Part shown: piece by piece, positions 36,201-48,000 of the stretch
How positions within the stretch are numbered: position 1 is the stretch's first letter
How the letters are laid out: the number at the start of each line of letters is the position of its first letter
NCBI GenBank assembly: GCA_034336665.1
Contig: CM067572.1
Location: 4,022,286-4,086,285 of the forward strand
Source: Luscinia megarhynchos
Taxonomy: Eukaryota > Chordata > Aves > Passeriformes > Turdidae
DNA length: 64,000 nt
Direction of reading: 5' to 3'
Made by a program: the position numbers and the translations under genes
Notes under the pieces: generated by a model
Seen by the model: the letters and a program-made list of their open reading frames with translations, nothing else
What the model was told of the DNA's origin: nothing
The model's database searches: none

Positions 36201-38438
36201 AATATATGATAGAGCCAATCCAAATACTTCTGGAAAAAGATCCTGGATCAGAAAGAGCAGAGATAGGGAGAAGAGGGAAATTCCCACCTGTGAAACTCCT
36301 TCTGAATTAAAAAAAGGATTAAAAAATATGGGAGAATCTGAACTGCAGCCCTGAAGCAAGCTACCAAGGAGCTGCTTTCTGTGGCTGACCCAGCCTGGAC
36401 TCACCACAGTACAGCCCCGTGACTGCTCTCCCGGAGATGATGAGGATGTGGGATGGCCCAAATTTCGCCAGCCCCATGAGCAGGTTCCCAGCAATGGAGA
36501 GGATGTTCACCACCAGCATGGCTTTCACCCTGCAAGGCAGCAGCAGCACAGCTCCTCTGGCACCTGGCTCAGCCAGAGCAGCCATTGCAACACACAAGAG
36601 GAACTGTGAAGTCAATCAGTACTACAAGGGGGAAAAACAATGATAGCAGGCACTGCAAAATATGGGGGCCAGGGTACAATCAGAGTAGTTAAAATGATAT
36701 TATAAATTATACTTTACATCCCGTGCAAATACCATGCAGATGTCCTCTTCCTTTTGCCATGAAAAGAAAAGGGGGAATTCAGAACTTAAGGCTGCTCATC
36801 AGCTGCTGTCTGAAATGCTCAAGTTGCAATAAAATGTCTGATTGTAACTGAGGATTTTAAAAAGCCCAACCTCTGTGATGGTTGAAACAGTATTTTGGAA
36901 GTTGGGACAGTTATTTTTCCTTTTTTCCTGAATTGCTGAAAATAACACGAATTGTATTTCTGCAGGGAGGAAGTGGTTCTATGGGAGGAACCCATCAGCA
37001 GGGTTTGGGCTGCGGCAGAGCCCCAGCACACAGCAGCCTCTCACCTCCCGAGGCGGTCGCCGATCCAGCCCACGGTGAAGGAGGAGACCATGCCCCCGAT
37101 GGCGAACACGGACACGGACAGGGACCAGTACATGGTGAGGATGTGTGGGGAGGTGGCAGGGTCAGTCGGGGGTGGCAGTGTCCCCTCTGTGCCATCCTCC
37201 CCAGAGGCATTGGTGGCGTGTCTGTCCGGGGGGACAACGCCCAGCACGCGCCCGTAGTGCGCTTCTATCACCTGGGACGGGTAAGGAGGAAAACGCCGTC
37301 AGCTCAGATCTGTAACCACCCCAGCCCCTGTTTGGGATTTCATTCTGCCTCAGGAAAAGATTTACATTGCAGGCTCTGCAGGGGTGAAATCCTGGGGTCC
37401 CCCCAGCTCCACAGCACCCAGACACCAGCAGGGAGAGGCCAGGAGGGCACAAAGCATTCCCCTTCCCAGGGCTGGGCTGAGCCTGGTGTCTGGATTTGGC
37501 ACAGTCCCTTGGCAGTCCCTTGGCTCGGGCACAGGGACTGTGTTGCAGTGGGGACAGCTCCATTATGTGCAGAGCCCCACTCCTTTCCCTGGGGAAGTGC
37601 CAAGGGAGGGTCCTGACCTTGTCACCCCGCTGCCCTGTCGTGGGGGCTTTGTTCTGTGGGAGAAACTGCCTGGGAAGGGACAGAGCCCTCCTGAGAGCTT
37701 CTGCAAGGGACACACTAGCTCTGGCTGCCCTGAAGCTGCAGTTCCTTGGCCATGCACAGCTTGAGGGGCTCCACTTACCTTCTGGGGGGCATTGATGACC
37801 CCCAGGCTGTAGCCATACTGGAAGAAGCCCAATACTGCAGTGAAGACGGAGAGAATCAATGTTCCTGTGAGGTGCTGGGGCAGGAAGCAAAGAACAACCT
37901 CATCATACTGTCCTAGCAGCACCCAAAACTGGGGGGGGCTGCATCCCACCCCTATCTCAGGGCACCCTGCTGCCCAGCTGGCTGGGACAGGGGCAGGCAG
38001 GGATGCTGCTGCAGCAGCACAGGTGGTTGGCTCACTCCAAAGGACAAAAAAAGCCCTGGCTGGGACAGGCAAGATCTGCCCAGTACAGCAGTGCAAGAAG
38101 CAGCAGCAGTGTATCCTTCCCCATCCCCATCCCTGGAGCACAGCTGCTGGGAAAAAAACACCAAAAAGATGTTTTTCAGCAGTGCTGTTTAAAGCATTTT
38201 TTCCTCCCATCACAGTTAAAATTATCCAATGAGCCAACAAAGCTCTTAAAAATAAAAAATAGCCCCTTGGCCCTTTTCCCCTTTACCCCTGTGCACAATT
38301 AATTACTGGAGGGGATTTTTGGGGTTGGTTTTGGCAAGGAATTGCTCAGTGCTGGGGTCCTGCAGAAATTCTAGTTATTTCATTAGAAAGTTGAGTGCAA
38401 AAATACCAGTGAGCCATGATTACCTTCTCTGTCTGCAT
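30051..38438 (-). CDS. SLC2A2: Facilitated glucose transporter GLUT2, 11 exons
   Basis: A 510-residue, 12-helix major-facilitator sugar carrier of liver, gut, kidney and islet plasma membranes. Exons, 5' to 3': 38424-38438, 37779-37874, 37045-37271, 36405-36529, 35548-35663, 34848-35010, 34254-34441, 33274-33378, 31062-31163, 30444-30647, 30051-30242. They sum to 511 codons with all phases closing. Family motifs are GDRLGR (108-113), PESPR (229-233), QQFSGIN (303-309), EKAGRR (350-355), GPGPIPW (403-409) and PETKG (474-478). One glycosylation sequon, Asn58-Ala-Ser, lies in the first outer loop. The name rests on best fit to avian GLUT2 and on position between EIF5A2 and TNIK. Helix 7 has QIS (300-302) where mammalian GLUT2 has HVA, and the first loop is short. 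The largest intron, 31164-33273, holds a CR1 piece; the others are 0.4-0.9 kb with no recognised content. Confidence 0.96.
30444..30647 (-). CDS. SLC2A2: SLC2A2 exon 10 (residues 380-447)
   Basis: 204 bases covering helices 10-11, with [20 protein letters not shown], the conserved substrate-path segment including Trp409. Confidence 0.95.
31062..31163 (-). CDS. SLC2A2: SLC2A2 exon 9 (residues 346-379)
   Basis: 102 bases, 34 codons, starting [16 protein letters not shown]: the EKAGRR inner-loop motif and helix 9. Confidence 0.95.
32308..32530 (-). repeat. CR1 LINE fragment in SLC2A2 intron 8
   Basis: It begins GGTTTGGGTTGGAAAGGACC and contains GCCTGGCCTTGGACAG and AACAATTTCTTTCTAATC, the complement of the CR1 3' region. 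It lies in the same orientation as SLC2A2. Confidence 0.85.
33274..33378 (-). CDS. SLC2A2: SLC2A2 exon 8 (residues 311-345)
   Basis: 105 bases, 35 codons, [20 protein letters not shown] through VFTVIS: the second half of helix 7, the loop and helix 8. Confidence 0.95.
34254..34441 (-). CDS. SLC2A2: SLC2A2 exon 7 (residues 248-310)
   Basis: 188 bases. It encodes the charged part of the large inner loop ([13 protein letters not shown]) and the start of helix 7 with [16 protein letters not shown]. The first two bases complete the Asn248 codon. Confidence 0.94.
34848..35010 (-). CDS. SLC2A2: SLC2A2 exon 6 (residues 194-248)
   Basis: 163 bases: helix 6 and the [19 protein letters not shown] inner-loop signature. 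It ends within a run of seven A directly before the donor GTAAG. Confidence 0.95.
35548..35663 (-). CDS. SLC2A2: SLC2A2 exon 5 (residues 155-193)
   Basis: 116 bases: [20 protein letters not shown] then [13 protein letters not shown] (helix 5). It enters with two bases of the Gly155 codon. Confidence 0.95.
36405..36529 (-). CDS. SLC2A2: SLC2A2 exon 4 (residues 113-155)
   Basis: 125 bases: helices 3-4, [19 protein letters not shown] and [18 protein letters not shown]. Confidence 0.95.
37045..37271 (-). CDS. SLC2A2: SLC2A2 exon 3 (residues 38-113)
   Basis: 227 bases: the first extracellular loop with sequon Asn58-Ala-Ser, helix 2 ([16 protein letters not shown]) and GDRLGR. The loop is shorter than I recall for human and chicken GLUT2. 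Confidence 0.94.
37779..37874 (-). CDS. SLC2A2: SLC2A2 exon 2 (residues 6-37)
   Basis: 96 bases: [18 protein letters not shown], then [13 protein letters not shown] (helix 1). The acceptor is GCCCCAG. Confidence 0.94.
38424..38438 (-). CDS. SLC2A2: SLC2A2 exon 1, coding part (MQTEK)
   Basis: 15 bases ATGCAGACAGAGAAG followed by donor GTAATC. Five coding residues joined in phase to HLTGT match the family, where exon 1 also gives about four or five residues. It was found by its phase and the conserved layout. The 5'UTR start is not placed. Confidence 0.85.
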
Positions 38439-41400
38439 TTTCCTTTTCTCATCCACCCCGCAGCTCCTCCGCCCTCCTTCTGGGAACAGTCACTGTCCTG
38501 GGCTGCAGAGCAAGGTGAGGGCTTGGGCAGGGAAGGACAGCAGAGCTGGGATGGAGGCAGGAAAACGGGCTGGTGCTTGGAGAGATGGGACTATATCAAC
38601 TCTGGAGTTAATGAGAAACCCAAGTCTTCCACGCATTATTTGGCCACCGCTCAGCTCAAAGCAGCCACCACCAATCCCCGTGTTTGGGACACACACGAAA
38701 CAATGGGAGACCTGCAAAGACATAGAGTGGATCTGGAAAATTCAAATGATCCAGCTACAGGGCTGGTTTGGGGCTGTCCCTCAGCTGAACAGTTGGAAAT
38801 GTGATGTGCCAGGGGCTGGAGCCTGTTTCAAGATGCTCAACACCTTCCTCGAGTTCTGTGCTGGGTGTGCATGTCACATCACAATCCTCTTGCTGAATCA
38901 GGGTCCAGCACATGTAGCAAAGCAGCTAGAAAATGACTGTTTTATTTAAATAGCATTTAGCACCTGCTTTAAAATATATTCATGTGTGTATATCACACAC
39001 AGAGCCACATATAAACACAGATGTGTACAGGTGTCTCTGTGTATCCATACACAGACACCTGCATACCCAGAGCCCCTTCAGCCAGCAGCTCTAATACCAG
39101 TACACACCTATCAGAGGAGACAGCTGTGTGTGTATATGGACATAAAACATAACAGAATTACCCAGAATATTACAGGAAAAGAGGCTTTCATTAAAAATCC
39201 TACAGTGGTGTGAACAGTGAGCCTTTCAGCACCACCAGCTGATGGCTGCACTGACAAATATTGTGCATTCTGGGAAATACTGCCAATGCTGCCAAATACT
39301 ACTGATGCTGCCAAATTTTTTTGCCTCGGCTCACTCGGCTTTCATGAACTTTGCACATATCTGCACAAGCTGGTCTGAGCTGGTCTTGCTCTGGCTTGGG
39401 CTTTGCTGTCCTTGACATGGTCAGAGAGAGGAGCTGCAGGGCCGGGGGGGACAGTGGCATCTTTAGCAGCAGCAGACCGTGCCAAAGTCTGAGTCAGCCA
39501 GGAAGGTGATTAATGCTGATTAAAGTCATTATCTTCCAGATCAGCCCCTGATGGGTCCAGCAGCCAAGTTACAGCACTCATTGGATGATGCTCTCAGTCA
39601 GCCAGGCTTCACACCGGCACAAAATGTACTTTCTACAGAGGAAGAGCAAGAGAAAAAACAACAAAGATGAGTAAGACCACTAATCTTTGCACTGGTCTCC
39701 AGCAAAGTAAAACTTTAACAGGAGTAGGAAAGTTCATTTCATTAAGCAGGCTTTGATTCCAGCCACAGCACCTGCATTCCCCTCCTGGGCTGGTGTAGCT
39801 GTGACAGGAAGGGCCCCAAGGCTGAGCTTTTTAGTTTTCCCCAATATTTGTCCTTCCTGCTGAGATCTTTGCCAATGGTGTTTGTTTGCTCGCTGTGTGT
39901 GGATACCCAGGCATTTACAAGCAGTTTCTTTGCATTGCAGTTAAATACCTTCACAATGGGACTGGCAGGATTTGACAATTACCAGGCTGCTAAGGGTTGA
40001 ATCAGAAAACAAATGGGAGCCCTGACCCAAGACTGAAACCTTCAGGCATTGTGAAAACCTTGACGGGACAGATGTTCCCCTCCAGGATTCCCACATACCC
40101 CTCTGGGATCCCCATCCTGGTGCAGGTGCCTGGCACAGAGGATGATGCTTTCCCTCACTACTCTCCCCAGACTAGTGGACCTGGAGGGATCAAAGGCTAC
40201 CAACGTACCTCGAGCAGGGTGGCCTTTCCATGTCCTGCCCACTGCTGCTTGGAGCAGAACCTTCCTGTAATCGTGGGTTTCCTGGGCGTGGAGCAGCTGG
40301 AGCAGTGCTGGAGGCATGGGTGAGCATCACTCACCTCCCCAGGAGCAGCCCTGCGACTTCCACTGGATGCCAAAGGCTGCAAGCCCCACGTATCCCTCAG
40401 CCAGGTCTGCTGTAGCAAAAGGCATGGAGTTATCCCCGAGTTTTCCCATCCCTCCCCGGCCCCTCTTACCCTCCCTGCCTGGCAAGATGCTGCAGCCCAG
40501 TGCCACAGCTGCTTTGAGCCCCTGGCTGGTGCTGTGACACACTCCTCCACAGCTTGGCCCCAGGTAATTTAAGCACATACTGACTCTCAGTGGCACTAAC
40601 AGACTCCAGACCCTGTGATTCTCTGAACAGGGGCCTGGATGTGGATGTGGTGACTGGCACAGGGCAGCTCTAGGCTGGTCCCACGGCTCATGGATGGGAA
40701 GGGTTGATGTGTAAATTTTCCTCTCAATGCAATCACATCCCAAAGGGGCTGACAGGGTTGGCTTGGTAGAGAGAAGCACAGTGTTCCTACAGGACAGAGA
40801 ACCAGGCCTGGCTCCACCAGGATGAATGAACAACCCATCACATCTCTTGCACATCTGGCAGCCAGTTGTGATCACAATCCAGAGGGTGCAGAGAGTGGCA
40901 CAGCACAGCCCAAAGCAACAGACCCATCCCAGGGCTGGTGAGCCTGGCCAGGCAGTGCCTAGGTGATTAGCAAACAACAAGGTCTGCATTATTGCTAATG
41001 CTTTATTTAAATAATAAAGTGCAAGAACTGTGCATAATGTCAGGCAGAATTGCCAGGCTTATTGCCTACTCTATGTTGTGTGGAGTGTAACTGGTGTTGT
41101 TGATAATCTATGTGTGATAAAAGCAATGGGCTGAAGTTTATGGTGGGGCTCTGCTTTTGAAAAGCTGAACACGCTTGTCACCTCAGTGGAAGGAATTCAA
41201 AGATTCCAGAGGGGCTATGAGGCTATCCCCAGGTGCTGGGGCAATTTGCACATCCATTTTAGTGCCTCTGAGTCATTCAGAGATATCTTTTGATGTTACA
41301 AACAAAAAGGAAAAGGTATGTCATAAACCAAAACAAAACAAAGAAGAAAAGGTAGATCTGGTCTGCAAGACTCTGGCTCTCTAAGAGCAGGCTGGTACTC

Positions 41401-43149
41401 TCAGCCACCTCAGCGGCTGGCACAAAACCAGAATTATGTTCATTTATTTCTCAGCTGGGGCAGGCAGCAGTGCTGGGGCCACATGTGAGACAGCAGCTCA
41501 GGCTGATAAAAGACATTTAGGAGAGAGAATTTGGCGCATTTATAGCACTGCTGTAAAGATACCAGAGGTTAATGAGCCCCTTCCCACCCCCAGCTCTGGG
41601 TGGTGCAGCATCTCCCAGAAGAGAAAACCTGGGAAGCAAACCCAGCAAACCTCTCCAGCTGCAGGTCCCGACTGCAGCACAGGGCAGGACAGGGATGCTG
41701 CAGGGCAGGAGTGACAGGACAGTGACACGAGTCCTGACCCAGGAAACGCGTCCTTAGTGCTCAGCAATCTCCTCAGAGCCGTGCCCGGGTGGGCGGCTCA
41801 GCCCAGACAGAGGCAGGGTTTGGCGTGGAGCTCCACCCACACCTTTGGGACAGGCAGGTTCAGTCTCTGCTGGCCTACACGATGCTCATGATGGCCCCAA
41901 TTACAGAGCAACAAATTGTTGCCTGAGCAGGAAGAGACTTTAGGAAAAGACCTTAAGTGGGCTCACATCGAGACAATGAATGCAGCTCAATTCCAACCAT
42001 TCCCAGCAGCCAGTCCAGCTCTGGGGTTGGGGCCAGGGTCACCTTGAGCATCCCCATTCTGTCCCAAAATATGTAGTGTCAATCCCCAAACCATCTCACA
42101 ACAAGAAAAAGACCATTTGATAATAATTCTGACATAGGTTTGGAAAGATTCATTTCCCACAAGTAGCTGCTGCAGCCTTACCTCTGAGCATCCTTGACCT
42201 GGCAGTGGTGCCCAGCATTTCCCCAGGGTGGTGGGGCTGACCATGGCCCTTGCATGGCCTCATGGCAGCTCTCAGGGCTTTTCTGCCATTTACCATGACA
42301 TCCCTGAAGTTATACAGTATTTCACAGCAACTCTGTAAATAATTCAAACTGCAACAGGCTCAAGCAACCCCTGCATGCACAGACATTACTGCTATTTCCT
42401 CCTGCGCCACTGCACAGCTGAACAAATTTCCTTTCCTGGGCAAAAAGTCCCAGAAATAGGGTTTTAAAATGAGCTGCAGGTTTTCATTCTTTAAACACTA
42501 ATAATAAGTAGTTTCTGAGAGCATTAATCAACCATAAGCCCATTTTACTTACAGTAAAAGACAAGCAAATCAAAGCTAGTAACATTTGGAGGGAAAATTA
42601 CTTTATCATGGGTTGATTTTGTGGAAGAGGAGTTTTCAGGTGGTGATGGTCCATCAAGACATCCCTTGGCCACTGCTGACCGCTGGGCAGCATCACAGGG
42701 GACATGTCCCATCTCCCTGCACTCATCCTGTTCCAAAACTACCTAAGGGTCTCCAGACAGGGAGCCCTGAAAATCCCATTTACCTCCATGTCCTCCAACA
42801 CCCCAGGTTTTATTTCCCCAAACATAAAAGGCGTGGCTTAATGGTGAAGTTTTGTGGTTTATTGTGGTTGGCACTAGAAAAGCATTTGCTCTGTGTTATC
42901 TCCATACACACATGCCATAGACAAGACTGGTAATACTGGCTTCTATGATTTTTGTTTCAAATGATTCTGAGATTTAAAAAAATACATTTATAAACCACCT
43001 GAGTCGTTTAAACTCAACGACTGCCTGCTATTTTATCACTGTATGCAAAACCCCATAATAACAAAAACCATTCAAAGCTGTGCATTTGTCACTTTAAGTA
43101 GAACAAAAAACACCCCAAAACAGTTATCAGTTTGCAACACAATAAAAGC
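38439..43149. other. Intergenic region, SLC2A2 upstream to TNIK downstream
   Basis: No gene is recognised. The left end must hold the SLC2A2 promoter, but I see no clear TATA box and only weak half-sites for liver factors. A palindrome at 39023-39066 is listed separately. Open frames here are shorter than about 220 codons and have no domain. Confidence 0.6.
39023..39066. repeat. Near-perfect palindrome about 0.6 kb upstream of SLC2A2 ATG
   Basis: Left arm CAGGTGTCTCTGTGTAT (39028-39044) and right arm ATACACAGACACCTG (39047-39061) are complementary over 15 bases with one 2-base bulge and only two bases between them. Imperfect pairing continues outward for a few bases. The outer ends are E-box sequences CAGGTG and CACCTG. 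Confidence 0.8.
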
Positions 43150-43156
43150 TCTGGGC

Positions 43157-43173
43157 TTTATTTGATTTTTATT
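43157..43173 (-). terminator. TNIK: Two close AATAAA signals, candidate TNIK poly(A) site
   Basis: Two minus-strand AATAAA hexamers occur 11 bases apart (43168-43173 and 43157-43162), about 1.8 kb past the TNIK stop codon. Confidence 0.4.
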
Positions 43174-44710
43174 TTAACCACAATGAAAATACAAAGAGCT
43201 GGTGGCAATCAGTGTTTGTGATGGGATTTGAATACCAGTATTGTGATCCTGTGGCCATCCCTACTCTCTCCAGGTTGCACCATCCCAACAGGAGGGTGCC
43301 TGGTGCTGGAAGAAGGCACCACAAAGCACATTCCCCGTTTTTCCCTGAACTCCACATCCTGGGAGTCCCACTGCTGGCAATCCCTGCGGTACCAAACCCC
43401 GACACCCTGCCCACAGAACGCTTCAGGTGAGGGTGGCCCGGCCCATCCCATCCCTGCCACCCTGCACCACCTCTTACCCTTGATAAAGATTCAAGTTTGA
43501 CCAAGTCCTGTTGATTTAATCATTTTTTAATAAAGCCATCGTTACTGAGTACACCAAGATTGCCAGTTAAGCTCTCTATATGTCGCTGGAGGTAACAGCG
43601 CTGTGATAGACAGCGGAACGGAAAAAAATAAAATAAAACAAAACCAAACCAAAAAACAAACCCCAACCGAAACGAGGTAGGTTAAAACCAGCAACACAGA
43701 CCTTGTTATGCGACACCCCAACACCACAGGCGGCCATGCTTGCAGCTACTGAGAAAGAAAACCCCAGATACGCACCGAAAACGGAAATCAACTGAGCAGA
43801 GTTTATAAGGACACGATTCAACCTGAACTAAACACACACACACGGTTCGGCACAGATGTTGTCTTTCACTGTATGTTGGGTAATTCCTAGGGAGTGGAGG
43901 GGGTGGAAAACGAGTAGATTCAGACCCTTGGCTGAAGAAACCACACATATATATAATTTTTTAAGCTCTTTACAAGCCCAATCCAGCAACATGGGGGACA
44001 GGCAGCTTGTGTCGTGGTCCCCATCCCTGTGCCGGCTGCTCCTGCACGCGCCAGTGCCCGGCTCTGGACTCGGGGAACCAGCACCCACACTGTGCCAGCT
44101 TCAGCAGCAGGGTCGGGTGCCCACAGCATCCAGGAGCCTCAGCAGTCACAAATGCCCCTGGGGGAGAGCACAGGGCTCCTGGGACTGCTCTGCCCTCCTC
44201 TCCTCCTCTGATCCCGTCCCGTGCCCCAAGCCCCGGGGCAGGCGGGCACCTCCGGAGCAACAAGAAATGGCACCTCTGTCCCTATCAAGACACACCATTA
44301 TGTGAAGATCCATATAGAAATATGGATTGACAGACTTGACAAAAATGGTAGCTGATTTTTATTAGTCTAAGGCTAGTAGTTTAGCCATTTAAAATCCATT
44401 TCCCAAAAGAGGGGAAAAAAACCTATTATTTTTTCTCTTCTTTAAAAATCCGTTAAGCCGTTGCTGCCAAAAGCAACATGTAAATGTTGGTGAAGGCAAA
44501 AGATTTCTAAAATTACCCAGCTATATGGTTATGGCCTTCATCACAAAGATAAAAGGTACATTTATTGTGCTGTCTCTCACCAGATTTAATTGGTAACTTT
44601 ACAACATACTATATATTTGATGCTAGCAGGCAGACAGAATTAAAAACAGACTTTTTGACACTGTTTCTTTCCCCGTTCTTACAAAGTAGGGGACAAAGAA
44701 AAAGTAAAAC

Positions 44711-44736
44711 TAAAAAATAAAATAAAATAAAATAAA
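44711..44736 (-). repeat. (AAAAT)n microsatellite in the TNIK 3'UTR
   Basis: About five copies of an AAAAT/AATAA unit on the plus strand, reading as TTTTA repeats in the TNIK message. Confidence 0.8.
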
Positions 44737-44958
44737 GGAAAAACTCATAACCCACTATAACACAGCGTAATCAGGAGACCTCGGGGGGTCCAAGCGTGAA
44801 AGTCCATCCCTGGCTGCAGTCCCTGCCCCGGGGCTGGCGGCGCCGGGGGAGCGTGGGGAGGGGGTCCTCCCCCCCTGCCTCTACAGTGTTAGTCCACGTG
44901 TTTAATGTCCTTTAAATTAGAAATAATGCCATGGCGGTGAGTGCCAAGTGCTCCTCTG

Positions 44959-45042
44959 TTACCAGTTCATCATGGAGTTTCTGTTGAGGGTCATGAAAAA
45001 CACTTGGCTGCTTCCTCCGGATCTCACCGATGCAAAAAATAC
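44959..45042 (-). CDS. TNIK: TNIK last coding exon (local residues 532-558, stop)
   Basis: 84 bases, [20 protein letters not shown] followed by RNSMMNW and TAA. It is the C-terminus of the CNH domain. Confidence 0.95.
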   Translation of the reverse strand, partial: VFFASVRSGGSSQVFFMTLNRNSMMNW

Positions 45043-48000
45043 CTGTTAGGAAGGAAAGAACACTTATTAATGCTCAGGGGATGGAGCTTACCCATGCCAG
45101 ACTGGGACTAAATTGAGCCACTCATTAGTAAATGCAGTAATTAAACTCCTTCTCCCTCACTACCACAAAGAGTTTGAAATGCCTTAAAAATACCAGGTTT
45201 ATCACTTTTTACTGCCACAGCATCATTTATTATGAAGTGCTAACAAAAAACTGCTGTCAGTGGTTTGGATCCTGCTAAACATTCACCATTTGGGTCAATA
45301 TCTGCCTCAGTCTGAAACGGCTTTTTTTGGAAAAGTTAGTCCTGGTATTTCAGCTATTCCTGAAAGTAAAGCCCAGAAAAATGACTTCCCTTCAACATGC
45401 TCAAAGTGCAGAAACATATCAGGATTCTGTATGAAGAACAGGGGTTTTGGTGCTTCTGGCAGGATCCACCAGCATCTGATTCCAGGGGGAGTCTTAAAAA
45501 ATAATTAAGTTATAATTTGCAAATGTTGAAGGGAACAACCTGAAGCCTCTGTCCTTAATAAAACCAAAAATTACTAGATCTTACCACTTTAACAAGTTCT
45601 CCAGAAAGAGAAACATCTGAGTTTACTATTCCAAACCCATCAGTTGGTTCCAGTATTTTAGAAAGATCAAAGTTTTTTTTTCCAGCTTTGTTACAATTAG
45701 ATTACACTTAAATTAAACTTAAATTCAGCTTCTTGGCCAGCTTCTCATAACATACTCAACTGTGAAGTTAGGATACATTTTCCTGCAGAGCTTCAGCCTA
45801 CCTCCATGCCCCAGGAAGGGCAGCTCTTGGCTAATGAGCAGCTGTTCACTAAAGTGTTCATGGCCTCCAAGCTCATTTACTGCACATTATTAAATCCTGC
45901 TCTGGGGACACAGCAACTGGTTTCTTCACTGGTTTTGTGATCGTGTGCATCATGAAAGATCTCCTGCTGCTTGGTCCTGACTTATCTTAGTGAAAACTTG
46001 TGAGAGGAGGGAACACCACCAGCAGAAAGACCTCGGCATTCAACCATTCTTCCATGCAAAAATGTCTTTTCTTCCAGCAATTTCTCCTCATTCCCTGCCC
46101 CCCTTGCAACACCTGTGGCAGGGGTCATCTACATGACAGCCATGCAGCTCTAGAGCAGTATTTATCACTGCTGTCCACAGAAATGGATGAGGCTGTAAGA
46201 GGAAAGTAATTCAAGATGCATCAAAATGCATCTAAAGATGCATCTAAAGACACATCAAAATGTTTCTGCATCAGAGCTCAAACCAGGGTCACTTACACAC
46301 CCTTGCTAATACTCAACTTCTGGAGTTCACTTGGCAGCCTCAATTTAATGTTCAGATGAGAGAACTGGGAGAAAGTCAAGCCAAGTCAAGGCAGATCTCA
46401 GCTAGATGTAGAAGAGATCTTGCAGGCTGAGGTCTCCATCCACTGGAGAAAATTGACTGGGAATAGGCTTATGGGCACTGCTTATTAAACAGGACCTTCA
46501 GATTAATCATTAACCTCAAGACAAACCAGACATAAGCTCTAAAAGCACCTTCTAGCTCACAGCACATATACAAGCTTTGAAGTGGACTTACCTTATCATT
46601 TCTTTCACATAGAAACTTCAACCTTTGAGCTCTCTTGTGCATAAATACTCCATCCAAATGTCCCGTCTCCACTGACCGGATCTCAATAGCTTTCTCTCCC
46701 CAGCCCATTATTTGATTGGAATGAATGTAGGCTGTCAAAAGGAAGTGTTTGGCAGGTGTTACAACTTGGGTTGAGCTAAATATTATAAACAGGCAGAAAA
46801 GCTCTCATCAGCCTAAGCAGATCAATGGCAGAGCTCTGATGGCCAGGCATGTGCCTGCAGGACAGCAGCCTTTCAGAGCACTTTTTATCCAGAAATTGCT
46901 GAGAAATTTAAACAGAAGCAGCATCTGGTTTCAGAAGTTAAGGAGCTAGGTAGTGTTTTGCCTCCATGGGCTGTGGAGCTGAACAACATTAGAGTCAGAA
47001 GAACAACTGAAGGGCTCCCAGCTCCACACCCAGCCCCTCTCCACCCAACACAGTATCCCACCAGTGAAACAGCTGGCATTATCTCACATTTATCTTATAC
47101 TCAAAAAGTTCAAATCCTGAAGAAATCACTTGCTTTTATTATGGAGGACTGAACTACAGAAATTTAGCAATTGCATCTCATAGCTGGCTGAGGGAAATTC
47201 CCTTTGATAAAAGAGGGAAATCCCCTCCATCCCAAATGACTCCCATCTCAGCATTCTCGACTCCTCATCTTACTTGTGGCTTGTGTTTTAAGCAGGGGAA
47301 GAGGAAGGCTTGACCTACCCACAGAAGTAGGCATCTCTCCCCACTGGAGCACCACGTCCTTCGTTATGCGTCCGTAGGTGTTGACATAGACACCCTCATC
47401 CTCGTAGCACACCAGCATCTCCATCCCATCCGTCTTGGGCAGGATGACAATGGCGTGAGGAGTAATATTGCCCTGAATCTGCAGGCAAAGCAGACCCTGA
47501 GAGTCAGAATTACACTGAATGGAGAAGGGGGAAGGGGGAAGGGAGCAGAGCAGTGTGGGAAAAAAGCCCAAACCAGCTAGAGAACAAAGCCCTCCCTCCA
47601 GTCCCCACACAGGCACTGGCTTTCAGAGATAAGCCTGAAGGGGAATAAACTGTCATGTTTACCCTACCATCAAAGCTGTCTGAGACAGCAAGGATAAACA
47701 GGTTCAGCAATTACAGACAGATCACAACATACACACCCCCAAGACTGATGGCTGACACTTGGCTGGAACACAAATAAGTGACTGAGCCAATGAATCCATC
47801 ACCAGTTCAAATCAAGGTAAATAAACTCAGAATTTCACAGGCAGCCCAAGGCAGCCCTTGGGAGGAAATATCCTATTTTTTAGCAATCATCCTCTAGCTC
47901 CAAGGGCAGCTGCATTGAGTATCCACCCATGTCTGCCCTTCCATAGCTAAGACAACACAAAACCATCCCAAACTGCCCCAGTATTTCTCCCTCTGCTCTT

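Larger units (their letters stand above)
43150..44958 (-). other. TNIK: Probable TNIK 3'UTR
   Basis: After the TNIK stop the sequence is AT-rich, with no recognisable gene or interspersed repeat. Minus-strand AATAAA signals include 44561-44566, 43168-43173 and 43157-43162. On the message strand it contains T/G-rich stretches, such as the complement of 43621-43672. Mammalian TNIK has a long 3'UTR. The end shown is only the double signal at 43.16 kb and could be wrong. Confidence 0.45.

Noticed and set aside
38580..38660. HNF1-like half-site (GTTAATGA) upstream of SLC2A2
   Set aside because: Only a half-site; the full palindromic consensus is absent, so a regulatory call is not supported.
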